Under the pieces are notes generated by a model that worked only from the letters and a program-made list of their open reading frames with translations, was not told where the DNA came from and did not search any database. Of a stretch of DNA of 64,000 nt, positions 1 through 10,845 are shown piece by piece. The DNA is taken from positions 490,241,763 through 490,305,762 of the forward strand of contig NC_058524.1 of the NCBI RefSeq assembly GCF_904849725.1, given 5' to 3'. The DNA comes from Hordeum vulgare subsp. vulgare. Its lineage: Eukaryota; Streptophyta; Magnoliopsida; Poales; Poaceae. Each line of letters starts with the position of its first letter. The stretch's first letter is position 1. Both the position numbers and the translations under genes were made by a program.

Positions 1-912
1 CGTATTTGAGTTATATGGTTGGTTACCGAATGTTGTTCGAAGTCCCGGATGAGATCACGGACGTCACGAGGGTTTCCATAATGGTCCGGAAACGAAGATT
101 GATATATAGGATGACCTCATTTGATTACCAGAAGGTTTTCGGAGTTACCGGGAATGTACCGGGAATGACGAATGGGTTCCGGGAGTTCACCGGGGGGGCA
201 ACCCACCCTGGGGAAGCCCATAGGCCTTGAGGGTGGCACACCAGCCCTTAGTGGGCTGGTGGGACAGCCCAAGAGGGCCCTATGCGCCTAGAGAAGAAAA
301 TCAAGGAGAAAAAAAAAGGAGGAGGTGGGAAGGGAAGGAAGGACTCCCTCCCACCAAACCAAGTCCAACTCGGTTTGGGGGGGAACCTTCCCCCTTGGGA
401 CTCGGCCGACCCCCAAGGCAAGGTCCCCTCCCTCCCACCTATATATACGGAGGTTTTAGGGCTGATTTGAGACGACTTTTCCACGGCAGCCCGACCACAT
501 ACCTCCACGGTTTTTCCTCTAGATCGCGTTTCTGCAGAGCTCGGGCGGAGCCCCGCTGAGACAAGGTCATCACCAACCTCCGGAGCGCCGTCACGCTGCC
601 GGAGAACTCTTCTACCTCTCTGTCTCTCTTGCTGGATCAAGAAGGCCGAGATCATCGTCGAGCTGTACGTGTGTTGAACGCGGAGGTGCCGTCCGTTCGG
701 TACTGGATCGTGGGACTGATCGCGGGATTGTTCGTGGGGCGGATCGAGGGACGTGAGGACGTTCCACTACATCAACCGCGTTCACTAACGCTTCTGCTGT
801 ACGGTCTACAAGGGTACGTAGATCACTCATCCCCTCTCGTAGATGGACATCACCATGATAGGTCTTCGTGCGCGTAGGAAAATTCTTGTTTCCCATGCAT
901 TGTTCCCCAACA
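1..912 (+). mobile_element. Angela/WIS/BARE-1-type Copia LTR, 3' part
   Basis: This is the downstream half of a Copia LTR; its start lies left of the window. A TATA box (TATATATA, 440-447) and a transcribed leader are followed by the typical terminus TTCCCATGC...GTTCCCCAACA ending at 912. The next bases do not resemble the initiator-tRNA primer site that follows a 5' LTR of this family, so this is a 3' LTR or a solo LTR. A target duplication would be GCGAT (913-917), but its partner is outside the window. Small ORFs here are by-products of the LTR and not genes. Confidence 0.88.
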
Positions 913-1586
913 GCGATGAGGGTGCAGGCCAAGAGAATTATGCAGCCCAGCAAAATTGATCCTCAAAAGCTTCGTGAACTCAGCCCAAGAACCTGTCAAC
1001 TTCTCGACATAAGTCATCCAAGTCAAAGAGAGATTCTCATCATTATGGAAGAAGACAGAGGTATAGAATTGAGCCACTACCTGTGCATCAAAGTCACAGC
1101 GAAAAGTGATGATATCCTCAATACCCAGCTGCTTAATCATACGCAGGGCGTCGCCAAAATATTTAGTATCCTTCCAGAGATGATTGAGATCAATCCACTA
1201 CACTGGAACAAATTTCTTCTTCTTAGTCAGGACGACATCTTGATAGATCATGAGCTATTGCTTGGTCTAGAACATCTCTCCGCCCCTGAACTCCTCCCTC
1301 TCATTGACATAAGGGTTTTGCTTTCGGCGCCTCGCAAACTCCTTGGGAGCCATAGTTTCATAGTCAATGGTGGACTCCTTGTCCTTTGAGACAGTCTTCT
1401 TGACGGGGCGCTTCTGAGGACGGGAACCTTCCGGTTCTTCAGTGTTGAGGTACCTCTTGGACTCGGTGTTGCGAACTGGGTTGGAACGACGAAAGCCACC
1501 ACCTGAGACACGCAACACAAACACGCGAAAACGACAAGAGAAGTCATGGCAACATCCAGAACAAGGAACAACACAAAAGAACCCAA
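913..1586 (-). pseudogene. Gag-like ORF remnant of a LARD-type gypsy element
   Basis: One minus-strand frame runs from about 1524 down to 913 with about three stops. It holds a basic stretch (KRPVKKTVSKDKES) and then a conserved block with VAQFYTSVFF, LTWMT and WAEFTKLLRI. That block resembles the plant-transposon ORF1 family seen in Triticeae elements that lack pol, and it is related to the ORF at 26009-27065. The frame is cut at 912 by the Copia LTR. A probable 5' LTR lies upstream on the same strand (1587-2338). No function beyond gag-like can be supported. Confidence 0.6.
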
Positions 1587-2338
1587 GTAAGAGCAGGCAT
1601 AGGCAGCAAATCGAGCGCTAGCGGTAGTACCGCTCGGCCATGGCGGTAGTACTGCTCTATGAGCGGTAGTACCGATTGGTCAGGGAGGTAGTACCGTGAG
1701 CTAGCGGTAGTACCGCTCGGGGCAGAGGGGTAGTACCGTGTGGTTACAAATCTGGAGGAACAAGAATGAATCTAACCACAAAGCTGTGGATTTAAAAACA
1801 TAAGAGACCAAAACTATGGATCCAAGCCCAAAACTATGCAGATCCTATGCAGCAACGCAAATAGAGGCACTTCCCAACATCTCTCCTCCTATCCATGAAC
1901 GAAACAAAATCATGCCACAAAAGTGGAGCGAATACATCTATCCCTAACCCTAGAACCAAGAAAATCAACACAACACAAGGGGGATAGGAGTAGTACTGGA
2001 ATCCATGGCACACGGGGGTGGAAGGAGGAGGACGGGCAATCCCTCCAACTAGAACAGGAGGAGAATCACCGCGGAGGAAGATCAAATATGGGGGAACTCG
2101 AGGCAGAGAGGGAGAGCTCCATGAAGAAGAAGCAAATGGGGCAAGGAAAAACTGCACCCCGCTCTTTATATACCCGAGGGCACTGGCAGGGCGGTAGTAC
2201 CGATCGGGCAAAGCGGTAGTACTGCTTGCTACGGTAGTACCGCTCATGCCCTAGCGGTAGTACCGCTCGAGTCTTGGCGGTAGTACAGCTGGGATCATCG
2301 CGGTAGTACCGCATGAGGTAGTAGTATTGTTCCCCTGA
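1587..2338 (-). mobile_element. LTR-like region with GCGGTAGTACCGC repeats
   Basis: Read on the minus strand this looks like an LTR upstream of the gag-like remnant. Two clusters of the near-palindromic motif GCGGTAGTACCGC (about 1619-1740 and 2190-2320) flank a TATA box (minus GGGTATATAAAGAG, about 2162-2175) and a leader. The block contains long shadow ORFs on both strands that resemble nothing known. The right edge is cut by a Copia LTR scar. Family not assigned. Confidence 0.5.
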
Positions 2339-2371
2339 GGATTTTTGTTTCCCATGCGACGTTCCCCAACA
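2339..2371 (+). mobile_element. Copia LTR terminal scar (about 33 bp)
   Basis: Only the last bases of an Angela-type LTR are present, ending GTTCCCCAACA at 2371. They sit between the LARD-like LTR on the left and a gypsy LTR on the right. They match the termini at 880-912 and 3832-3864. This is a deletion scar and not an insertion. Confidence 0.65.
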
Positions 2372-3122
2372 GATAGGATCTAAGACACACATATATTGGC
2401 GACAACATAATAGGTTCAGATCTGAAATCATGGCACTCGGGCCCTAGTGACAAGCATTAAGCATAGCCAAGTAGTAGCAAGATCAATCTAGAACATAGTG
2501 GATACTAGAGATCAATCCCCGTCAAGAACTAACTCGATTACATGATAGATCTCATCCAACTCATCACCGTCCAGCAAGCCTACAATGAGATTACTCACGA
2601 ACGATGAAGAGTATCAGGGAATTGTCGATGGAGAAAGGTTGATGATGACGATGGCGATGATTTCCCCTCTCCGGAGCCCGAAACGGACTCCACATCTGCC
2701 CTCCAAATGAAGAACAGGATGTGGCGGTGCCTCCGTATCGCAAAACGTGATGAAACCTTCTCTCTGATTTTTTTCCAGACGAAACGGAAGATACAGAGCT
2801 GAGTTGGGGGGCGGTGGTGCCACGTGGGCCCCACAAGCCTGCACGGCCCGGCCTAGGGCGGTGGCCGCGGGCTGTGGGTTTGTGGCCCACTAGCACGCCC
2901 CCTCCGGTGGATCTTTGCATAGGTATTTTTCTTTTATTCCATAAAAAATCTCTGTAACTTTTTAGGACATTCCGAGAACTTTTATTTCTGCACAAACACA
3001 ACACCATGACAATTCTGCTGAAAACAGCGTCAGTCCGGGTTAGTTCCATTCAAATCATGCAAGTTAGAGTCCAAAACAAGGGAAAAAGAGTTCGGAAAAG
3101 TAGATACGACGGAAACGTATCA
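2372..3122 (-). mobile_element. Gypsy LTR (TGATACGT class), minus strand, truncated
   Basis: On the minus strand the sequence begins TGATACG at 3122 and continues through a leader of a familiar Triticeae gypsy LTR class. It is truncated at 2372, so about half of a normal 1.5-kb LTR remains. No primer site or polypurine tract is attached. The ORFs inside are shadows. Confidence 0.72.
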
Positions 3123-3864
3123 GGGGGCAACCCACCCGGGGGAAGCCCAATGGCCTTAGGGGTAGCGCTCCAGCCCTTAGTGGGCTGGTGGGACAGACCA
3201 AGAGGGCCTTGGCGCCAAGGAAAGAAAACCAAAGGAAAAGAAAAAAAGAGGTGGGGAGGAAGAGAAGGACTCCACTTTCCAATCCTAATTGGAGTAGGAC
3301 TCCTCCTCTCCCTTGGATGGCACACCCTTGAGGGCTTGGCCCTCAAGGCAAGCCTCCTCTCCCTCCCTCCAATTTATAGTGGTGGTCTAGGGCTGATTTG
3401 AGACAATTTTTGCCACGTGCAACTCAGATCTAGACACCATAGTTCTTCCTCTATATCGTATTTCTGCGGAGCTCGGGGGGAGACCTGCAGGAGTAGATCG
3501 TCACCACCACCGGAGCGTCGTCACGCTACCGGAGAACTCATCTACTTCTCCGTCTTGCTTGCTGGATCAAGAAGGCCGAGATCATCATCGAGCTGCACGT
3601 GTGCTGAACGCGGAGGTGCCGTCCGTTCGGCACTAGATCAGAACGGATCGTGGGACGGATCGCGGGACGGTTCGTGGGACGGTTCGTGGGGCCGATCGAG
3701 GGACGTGAAGACGTTCCACTACATCAACCGCGTTTCTTAATGCTTCCTGCTGTGCGATCTACAAGGGTACGTAGATCCAAATCTCCTCTCGTGGATGGAC
3801 ATCACCATGATAGGTCTTAGTGTGCGTAGGAAATTTTTCGTTTCCCATGCAACGTTTCCCAACA
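3123..3864 (+). mobile_element. Angela-type Copia LTR fragment
   Basis: It is collinear with about 194-912 of the first LTR, starting at the GGGGGCAACCC segment and ending GTTTCCCAACA at 3864. The 5' half is missing. Compared with 1-912 it has an expanded short tandem motif (GTTCGTGGGACG, around 3669-3692). Confidence 0.82.
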
Positions 3865-3995
3865 CTATGCTAATATTCATGATGCTATCATGTTCGTATT
3901 TTGTTTTTATCGACTTCTCCCTCTCAAATCATGTGGCCATTGTTTTCGAGCTCGGCTTTCGCTTGACGACAAACAAGGTCTAAGCTTGGGGGAGT
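3865..3995 (+). mobile_element. Gypsy internal 3' end with polypurine tract
   Basis: This stretch matches the end of the internal region of the gypsy at 39725-49890 (compare 48240-48375). It finishes with the polypurine tract TCTAAGCTTGGGGGAG just before an LTR start at 3996. The upstream body is lost at the junction with the Copia LTR. Confidence 0.75.
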
Positions 3996-4755
3996 TGATA
4001 CGTCCATTTTGCATCATGATTTCTAATTTATATTTGTGTTATTATTGTCTGTTATTCCCTATTATCATACACTTCTTATGCCATTTCTCTTTGAATATGC
4101 AAGGTACATCATAAGGAGGAAAATATCTGGAAACTGGAATTCTAGACCGGTTAACCAAGAAAAAGGCATAAAAATCACGAGACTCCAAATGACAAACTTC
4201 ACAGAGAATTTTTATGGAATGTTTAAGAATTGATGGGCCAAAAATATAACAGAGGGGGGCAACCTGCTGGCCACAAGCAAATAGGGTGCACCAAGATGGC
4301 TTGTGGGGCCCTAGCAGGTTTCCTGACCCCCTATTCTCCTATATGGTCTACTTTACCCTAGAAAAAAAAATCATAAGCAACCTTTCGGGATGAATCACCA
4401 CCGTCTCAAGGCTGAAACCTAGGCAGAGGCCCTTTGGCACTCCAGCAGTCAGATTCTACCTGGTAATTCCTCTCCGGGAAATGGAGATTGAATCCATCGT
4501 TATCACCAATGCTTCCTCCTTGATGGGAGGACAATCTTCATTAACATCTTCACCAGCACCATCTCATCTCCAACCCTAGTTTACCTCTTGTATTCAATCT
4601 TTGTTTCAAAACCTCATATTGGTACGTGTGGGTTACTAGTTGTGTTGATTACACCTTGTAATTGATGCTTGTTGGATTACTTGGTGGAATATATTATGTT
4701 CAGATACTTAACCATTATTAATATACCTCTCACCTTGAAGAAGTTGATAAGGTGT
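3996..4755 (+). mobile_element. Gypsy 3' LTR, truncated (TGATACGTCC class)
   Basis: It starts TGATACGTCCATTTTGCATC and is collinear with the first half of the LTRs at 39725 and 48376, including the leader and the CTTGGTGGA segment near 4680. Similarity ends around 4755, where the tail of a different gypsy internal region begins. Confidence 0.75.
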
Positions 4756-5635
4756 GAGCAGTTACTATTGATGATGTAGACAATGATTCCCCCACAAGTC
4801 AGGATGAGACTCTGGACGAAAAATAATAAAAAAGAAAAAAGAAAAAGAAAGAAAATAGAAAAAAGAGAAATAAAAAAGAAAGAAAGAGAAATAAATGAGA
4901 CAAAAGAGGGAAGGGACAGTTCTACTACCTCTTTTTCCACACTTGTGCCTCAAAGTGGCGCCATGTTCTTCATATGGAGAGTCTCTTGTTTTGTCACTTA
5001 CATATGATAGTGGGAATTTTTCATTATAGAACTTGGCTTGCATATTTGGATGATGGGCTTCCTCAAATGCGTGAGGTCTTCATGAGCAAGAAGTTGGATG
5101 CAATCCACTTAGCTTAAGTGCAGCTTTCATACACTTATAGCTCTAGTGCATCCGTTCAATGACAACCCCTACTCCTCGTATTCATATCTATTGATGGGCA
5201 TCTCCATAGTCCGTTGATGCACCGAGTTTACGCAATACTTCCTTCTCCACTTTCACTCCATTGAAACCTACCACCATATTCTATTCCATCCTTTTTGCTA
5301 TATCCATGGTTCACGCTCATATATTGAGTAAGTAATAAAAAGCTGAAGCGTGTTAAAGACTATGATCCAATTTGCTGACTTGACGTTGTGGTGCTTAACA
5401 TTTGTATTTATGTGGTTAAGAAGGAGACATGCTATAATTATATGGTAAAATGAATATGGGTGAACATTCTTGATGATATGTTGCTTATGCTTATGAATAT
5501 TACTATGTTAATTTTTATTGATTTATTGTTTCTCAATGATCAAAAATGCAATAGATTACATGTTGGATAGCATGTCACATCATTTTATTATCATTTACGT
5601 ACTCGAGGACGAGCAGGAATTAAGCTTGGGGATGT
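4756..5635 (+). mobile_element. 3' internal tail of a non-autonomous gypsy element
   Basis: Collinear with 55690-56626 of the non-autonomous gypsy. It has an A/G-rich stretch (4820-4915), conserved non-coding text, the block CTCGAGGACGAGCAGG (5603-5618) and the polypurine tract TAAGCTTGGGGATGT (5621-5635). No coding sequence is supported; the K/E-rich and F/S-rich frames over the A/G tract are low-complexity artefacts. Confidence 0.72.
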
Positions 5636-6620
5636 TGATACGTCTCCAATGTATCTATATTTTTTTACTGTTCCACACTATACTATTATCATTCTAGGAT
5701 GTTTTTGGGTGTTTATATAGCAAATATTATTGTTATTGAGCAATAACCTATTGACACAGTGCCTAGTGCGAGTTGTTGTTTTCTGCATGTTTTTTGGCTT
5801 TTCAGGTTTTCAGTACCAAATGAAGTCCACTTGCCCCGGAACTTTTTATGATTTTTTTCGGGCCAAAAGAAGACTTTGAAGCATCGGCAGGAGACAAGAT
5901 GCTACACGAGGGAGGTAGCACACATGAGGGCGTGCCCAGGGGGCTGGCCATGCCTTGTTGTGTTCTGTCCGCCCCTTTGTGGCCCGTGGCACAACTATTC
6001 ATCCTATAAATTCTCAAATACCCCCCAAAAACACTAGGGAACCACCCGAAACACTTTTGCTGCCACTTCAAGTCCCTGTTCCATCATGAGGCCATATGGA
6101 TCCCTTTTCCGGTAACCTATCAGAGGGGGATCGATCATTGAGGACCTCTACATCAACCTTGCTTCTCCCGTGGTGATGTGTTAGTAGTTTACCACCGACC
6201 TACGGGTTTGTATCTAGTACCTAGATGGCTATCTCTCTCTTTCTCTCTTGATCTTCAATACCATGATCATCTCATCTTCACTTTGATTTATCCGATGTAA
6301 TTCTATTGTGCAGTGCGTTTGTTGGGATCCGATTAATTGTGGGTCTATGTTCAGATTATTCATGATAAAGATTTGAGTCTTCTCTGGATTCTAATTATTA
6401 TTCTTATTTGCATGTTTATCATAGCTTTGTAAATCTCTCTGATCTATTGAAATAGTTTGGCAAACTAGATTGATAGTTATTCAGTGGGAGGGGTGCGTTG
6501 TAGTGGGTTCAACCTGACGGGTTTCTATATCCGAGTGATAGAAGGGGACAAGATACGTCTTTGCATTGTTCCCCCTAAGGATAAAACGATGGGGTTAATT
6601 CGTATTGGTTCAGTTCTCTA
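5636..6620 (+). mobile_element. Gypsy LTR (TGATACGTCTCC class), diverged and truncated
   Basis: It begins TGATACGTCTCCAATGTATC directly after the polypurine tract. It follows the layout of the LTRs at 51432 and 57699 (shared landmarks: CCTACGGG..T near 6200, TCCGATGTAAT near 6292). It is considerably more diverged and stops near 6620, with the last third missing. Confidence 0.65.
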
Positions 6621-7814
6621 GGATCCCCATCAAAGTGATGCGGGTCCCAAGAGGAAAAACTATAAAGTTCTTGAGGGGTGACTCCGCCAATGAAATTCAC
6701 TCCCATTCATTTCGGCAAGAACTATATGCAATCAACCTCAACTATTTGCATTAGCTCAAGGAGTCCCACATTCCCTCAAAGGTGAGCAAGGGACAAGGTA
6801 ATTAAAGCATCTTTGGACATCACCTCCCATGTACTTCACTCCATGTCCATAGATATCCTTGTGTTTGTTCCTTTTGCTTTGGGAGTAACCCATGTAGGTG
6901 AGAAGAGTAAAAAACAACAAGGATTGCTCCCAACTCAAGATGAACTTCGTCAACAATGAAATCCACCGCTACTTCACCTACTTGAAGTCTTCTTTGACAA
7001 AACCCAAGGTTAGTTGATGCCTCTTAGGGGGGATGTCACACCTATGGGGTTTTACACTAAGACTTGAGTACAAGCGTCTCCTAAATGATGTGAGCACATT
7101 AATGTATTATTTAAAAGTGGTAACCCCACTTGTGCTTATTCGATGAGTCTGACCTTGATCAAGTATTCTTACTTGACTACTAAGTCAATATACTCATATA
7201 TAGATAACTCCATCATCGCCAAAGTGCTTGATAGGCGCTAGGATGTTTTTGCATGTTTATCATGATTTCATTTGACATCTTATTGTGTGAGCATGTTGGT
7301 CTGCATATATTTTCTCATTTGAGGATATCCAATTGTTGCTATTTGGCTTTCGGATTATCTTTTGCCAATTGGATAGACAAGAATGCCTAGGACCCTTCTC
7401 TAGCTATCTATGCCTTCTGGTCTCAAGTTCTATTCATGCTACATCATAAAACTTGAACAAGCACTTCTCGATTCCTCTGTGTGAGGAGCACTCGAAGTTC
7501 CGTGGCGATAAGCGCTGCCTTCCAAAACCTCTTTGTGACTCTCAGTGTGACCAACCCAAAATTCTCGGTTCCACTAATTCTCAAAGTTGATCTAGGTTTT
7601 TCATCTTGGTACCACCGAAACCATAATCTCGGCTTCACCGAGTTTCCGTGTCAACAGACAGGAGTGGAACTTGGTGGCACCAAAATTTTCGTATCGGTGA
7701 CACCGACACTCAGGAGTATTTATACCTAAGGACCCGACGCTTTGAATTTCTATCTCCACACATCGTGTTCCTAATGCCAACCTTCCGCACCATGACCCCT
7801 TGGTGATCACCCTT
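6621..7814 (+). other. Unassigned, partly LTR-like (5' end of the LARD remnant)
   Basis: No credible gene is seen. The second half (about 7440-7700) has repeated CGGT..CACCGA motifs and then a TATA-like TATTTATACC (7717-7726). This layout resembles the promoter half of LARD-type Triticeae LTRs. The CACTA insertion at 7815 cuts this block, and the sequence resumes at 12275. I see nothing recognisable in 6621-7210. Confidence 0.35.
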
Positions 7815-7839
7815 CACTACTGGAAATAGAAAATTTGCC
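7815..7839 (+). repeat. CACTA left terminal inverted repeat
   Basis: CACTACTGGAAATAG starts the element and pairs with 12247-12271 (about 18 of 25 matches). The preceding CTT (7812-7814) is the target duplication. Confidence 0.85.
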
Positions 7840-8155
7840 ATTTGCCTAATCTTTGCCGTCAGCTGGCGATCGGCAAAGAAGATATTTGTCGTGAGCTTAA
7901 AACTGGCAGATGGCAAAGAGAAGGTTGATGGCATAGAGATTGTTTGCCATGTGCCTTTTATTTGTCGTCTACTGGCACATGGCAAAGAGACCAAAGGTAG
8001 ACGGCAAAGAGGTGCTATCTCTTTGCCGTCTGCTGGCGGACGGAAAATAAAATCATGGCAGACGGCAAAGGGCTCCCCCCATGCGCTCCTAATGGCCGTT
8101 TTGCAGCCCAACCCCACCTCATTGTCGTCCGCCCCCAAACGGCAAAGGGCTCCCC
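7840..8155. repeat. CACTA left subterminal repeats
   Basis: Many direct and inverted copies of a core like CTTTGCCGTC / GACGGCAAAG occur here, many of them spaced by GCTGGC-type linkers. In CACTA elements such arrays are binding sites for the element's DNA-binding protein. That role is family knowledge and not shown here. Confidence 0.75.
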
Positions 8156-8159
8156 CCAC

Positions 8160-8620
8160 CTGCTCCTAACGGTCGACGCTCCCCCCAACCTCCACTCACC
8201 CGCTCCACCCCCTCTCTCTCACCCCCCCCCCCGCCCCCGCCGCCGCCCCCCTCCCACCTACTCCCTCCCGGCCGCCGCCCAGCTCCACCTCCCTCGCGTC
8301 GGCGACCCCCTCCCCTTGTGCCCCTGCCCAGCCCCAATTCCCTCCCGGCCGCCGCACCCCTCCCACCTGCTCCCTCCCGGCCGCCGCCCCAGCCCCACCT
8401 CCCTCGCGCTGCCGACCCCCTCCCACCTGCTCTCTCCCGGCCACCGCCCAGCCCCATCTCCCACGTGCCGGCGACCCCCTCCCGTGTGCCACCTCCCATG
8501 CGTCGGCGACCCCCCTCCCCATGTGCCCCCTGCCCAGCGTCGGGACCCCCCTCCCCGTGTGCCCCTTGCCCAGCGCCGGCGACCCCCTCCCCGCACCTAG
8601 GCGCCCTCCTTCGCACCCTG
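8160..8620. repeat. C-rich minisatellite with units of about 60 bp
   Basis: Imperfect copies of a block containing CTCCCTCCCGGCCGCCGCCC and CCACCTCCCTCGCG repeat from about 8200 to 8600. Proline-rich frames on + and glycine/arginine-rich frames on - are by-products of the composition. Confidence 0.75.
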
Positions 8621-8629
8621 CCGCCCCGG

Positions 8630-9245
8630 CACCTCGATCCCGACCCCCGACGCCACTGAACCCCGACCCCCGACCCCCGATGCCCGACGCCACTGACCCT
8701 CGACCCGCGAATCCACTGACCCTCGACCACCGACACCCGATCCGACTTACACCCGACCCCCGACCCCCTACAACCGACGCCACTGATCCCCGAGCCCCGA
8801 CTCCTGACCCTCGACGCCATTTACCCTCGTCCCCCGACCCCCGATGTCACTGACCCCTGACCCCCGACCCCAGACGCCACTGACCCTTGACCACCGACCC
8901 CCGACCCCCGACCCCCTACAACCGACGCCACTGACCCCCGACCCCCGACTCCTGACCCCCGACGCCACTAACCCCCGACCCCCGACCCCCGACACCTGAC
9001 CCCCAACGTCACTGACCCCCGACTCCCGACGCCACTGACCCTCGACCCCCGACCCCTGACGCCACTGACCCTTGACCATCGACCCCCGACCCCCTACCCT
9101 CGACCCCCGACGCAACTGACCCTTGACCCCCTACCCCTGACCCCCGACCCCCGACGCCACTTACCCTTGACCCTCGACCCCAGACCCCCTATACCCGACA
9201 CCCGACACCACTAACTCCCGACGCCACTAAGCGACGACCCACGAC
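8630..9245. repeat. CGACCCC / GACGCCACTGA minisatellite
   Basis: Short units of about 7 bp (CGACCCC) are mixed with a GACGCCACTGAC unit for about 600 bp. The plus strand is almost free of G runs, while the minus strand has many runs of four or five G. The open frames on both strands are low-complexity artefacts. Confidence 0.8.
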
Positions 9246-10020
9246 ACCTCTTCTGCCTTCTGTTGAACGAGAAGGTGCCTTTCGGCCTTCCAAAAGCTGA
9301 CGAGGTCATAGTTTTGTAAATTATGAGTTAGGTCACATATTTTCTGATTATGTTAATTATAAAAACATCATATTTGTGTTGATCAGGTGAATTGCAATGT
9401 GCAGTTGTTCGACGACCTCCACGTGCGTTGGACGAGCTCCGCCCCTGCGTTTGTTGGTGAGCACAAATGACTTCTCCTCCTACCCCCTTAATTTGCTCTC
9501 TTCCGGTCTTCGTGCCGATGAAACTTGCTAGCTATAGCTTTCTTCAATCAAGAATATGCGTGACCTGTATGCGTCTCCTGTTCGAAAGGGCGACGTCTAT
9601 AAACATGCATGTCTTTGCATATTTATGACCGCCATCCTTTCGAATTTTCCAACGTTATCCATGGACAGCCCGAGTATGTGTAGATTGGGTTCATTTTCCC
9701 TATGTTGTGCTCCGAATCCGATACGGAATTTCGTTAGGGCGTCCCTATTGTTCTCCGGGTACTAATCCTCTCTGCTTATTGCCGAGACGTGTATCAGGAG
9801 AACAACGGGGAGGTGCTGCTGAAATTCTGCGTCGGATCTGGAGCAGAGCAAGGGAAAGCGAACCCAATCTACACATACTCGGGTGGGATTAGGACCTATC
9901 TTTACCTATTAGCGGGTAGGTTGCATGGACGTAATAAAACTGACAAACTTGATAAGCGGATGAATATAGATGATGAATTATATATTTATTTCTAGTGTGC
10001 CCAAAGAAAGCTAGGCAAGA
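9246..10020 (+). other. CACTA internal, upstream of the transposase remnant
   Basis: Probable leader and intron sequence of the lost transposase gene, judged only by position. No conserved protein or RNA signal is seen. Short ORFs at 9556-9995 match nothing known to me. Confidence 0.4.
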
Positions 10021-10483
10021 TGAGTGATCGTGCTTGGATGTACACTGGTCACCCTAGTAAGAAAGACATGAGCCATGAATGGTTAACAAAAACCAGGGGG
10101 TTTGTCGGAGCCGCATTTGCAAATGGCCAACGAAAAACATGGTGTCCCTGTCCCAACTGCAAAAACTGGAAAAAGCAGACAGAGTTGTAAATGGGTAAAC
10201 ACCTGCAGAAGTGGGGTTTTACGCATAATTATATGATCTGGACTTTTCATGGTGGGTCTGACCAACGTGCTAGAGGTGAGGTGATTCGTCATCGCACCGA
10301 CGAGCATGGTACCGAGATCGAAGACATGGTGCGAGACTTCGATGATGCTCGGGATTCGGGCGATGAGATGGAGGAATCTGCAAAGCCCTTCTATGTAATG
10401 TTGGAGTCTTCAAAACATCCTCTCCACGATCAGACTAAGCTTTGTCAGCTGGATGCCAACGCGCAAGTAATGACCTACACTTA
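10021..10483 (+). pseudogene. CACTA TNP2 transposase, N-terminal fragment
   Basis: Translation from the ATG at 10020 gives the transposase-associated domain that opens plant TNP2 proteins: an initial RAWMYTGHPSK motif, a WL..T..F segment, a WCPCPNCKN zinc-binding-like motif, then MGKHLQKWGF and YMIWTFHG. It continues with an acidic linker and a conserved PL..QTKLCQLDA segment. An in-frame stop (TAA, 10187-10189) separates the C-P-C motif from MGKHL. Nothing of the catalytic TNP2 core follows, because the sequence runs into non-coding repeats after about 10483. A full TNP2 is several times longer, so this fragment cannot mobilise the element. Confidence 0.85.
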
Positions 10484-10534
10484 GCTAATTATCCTCCAAA
10501 ACGACATAATTATCTCCAAAAAGGCATACTTAGC

Positions 10535-10845
10535 TAATTTAGCTCAAAGAAGAGGACAAGAGGAGAAGAGAGAGAAAAAATTAAAAGAAGGAAGAAGAGG
10601 AAGAAGAGAAGAAGAAGAGAAGAAGAAGGGGAAGGAGAAGGAGCAGAAGAAGGAGAAGGAACCCTCCTTCTTCTTCTTCTTCTTCTGTCCTCCTTTTCCT
10701 TCTTCTTCTCTTCTTCTTTTCTTCTTCTTCTCCTCCTCCTTCTCCTTCTCCTCCTCCTCCTCCTCATTCTCCTTCCTCTTCTTTTTCTTCTCCTTCTTCT
10801 TCTCTTCTTGCCTCTTCTCTTTCTTCTACTACGTAGCTTATTTTC
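10535..10845. repeat. Purine then pyrimidine foldback block
   Basis: About 120 nt of almost pure A/G (10541-10663) are followed by about 165 nt of almost pure C/T. A TTAGCTAATTTAGCTC motif precedes the block at about 10530. The halves are complementary in character (GAAGAAGG against CCTTCTTC) and could fold back. The arginine/lysine-rich minus-strand frame here is an artefact. Confidence 0.75.

Noticed and set aside
227..655. Overlapping ORFs of more than 100 codons on both strands
   Set aside because: They lie in the Copia LTR leader, occur on both strands and match no protein family I recognise.
8119..8820. Long Gly/Arg-rich ORF on minus and Pro-rich ORFs on plus
   Set aside because: They come from the C-rich minisatellite; all frames stay open because of composition, with no domain.
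10534..10767. Arg/Lys-run ORF on minus
   Set aside because: Simple translation of the GAA/CTC tracts.
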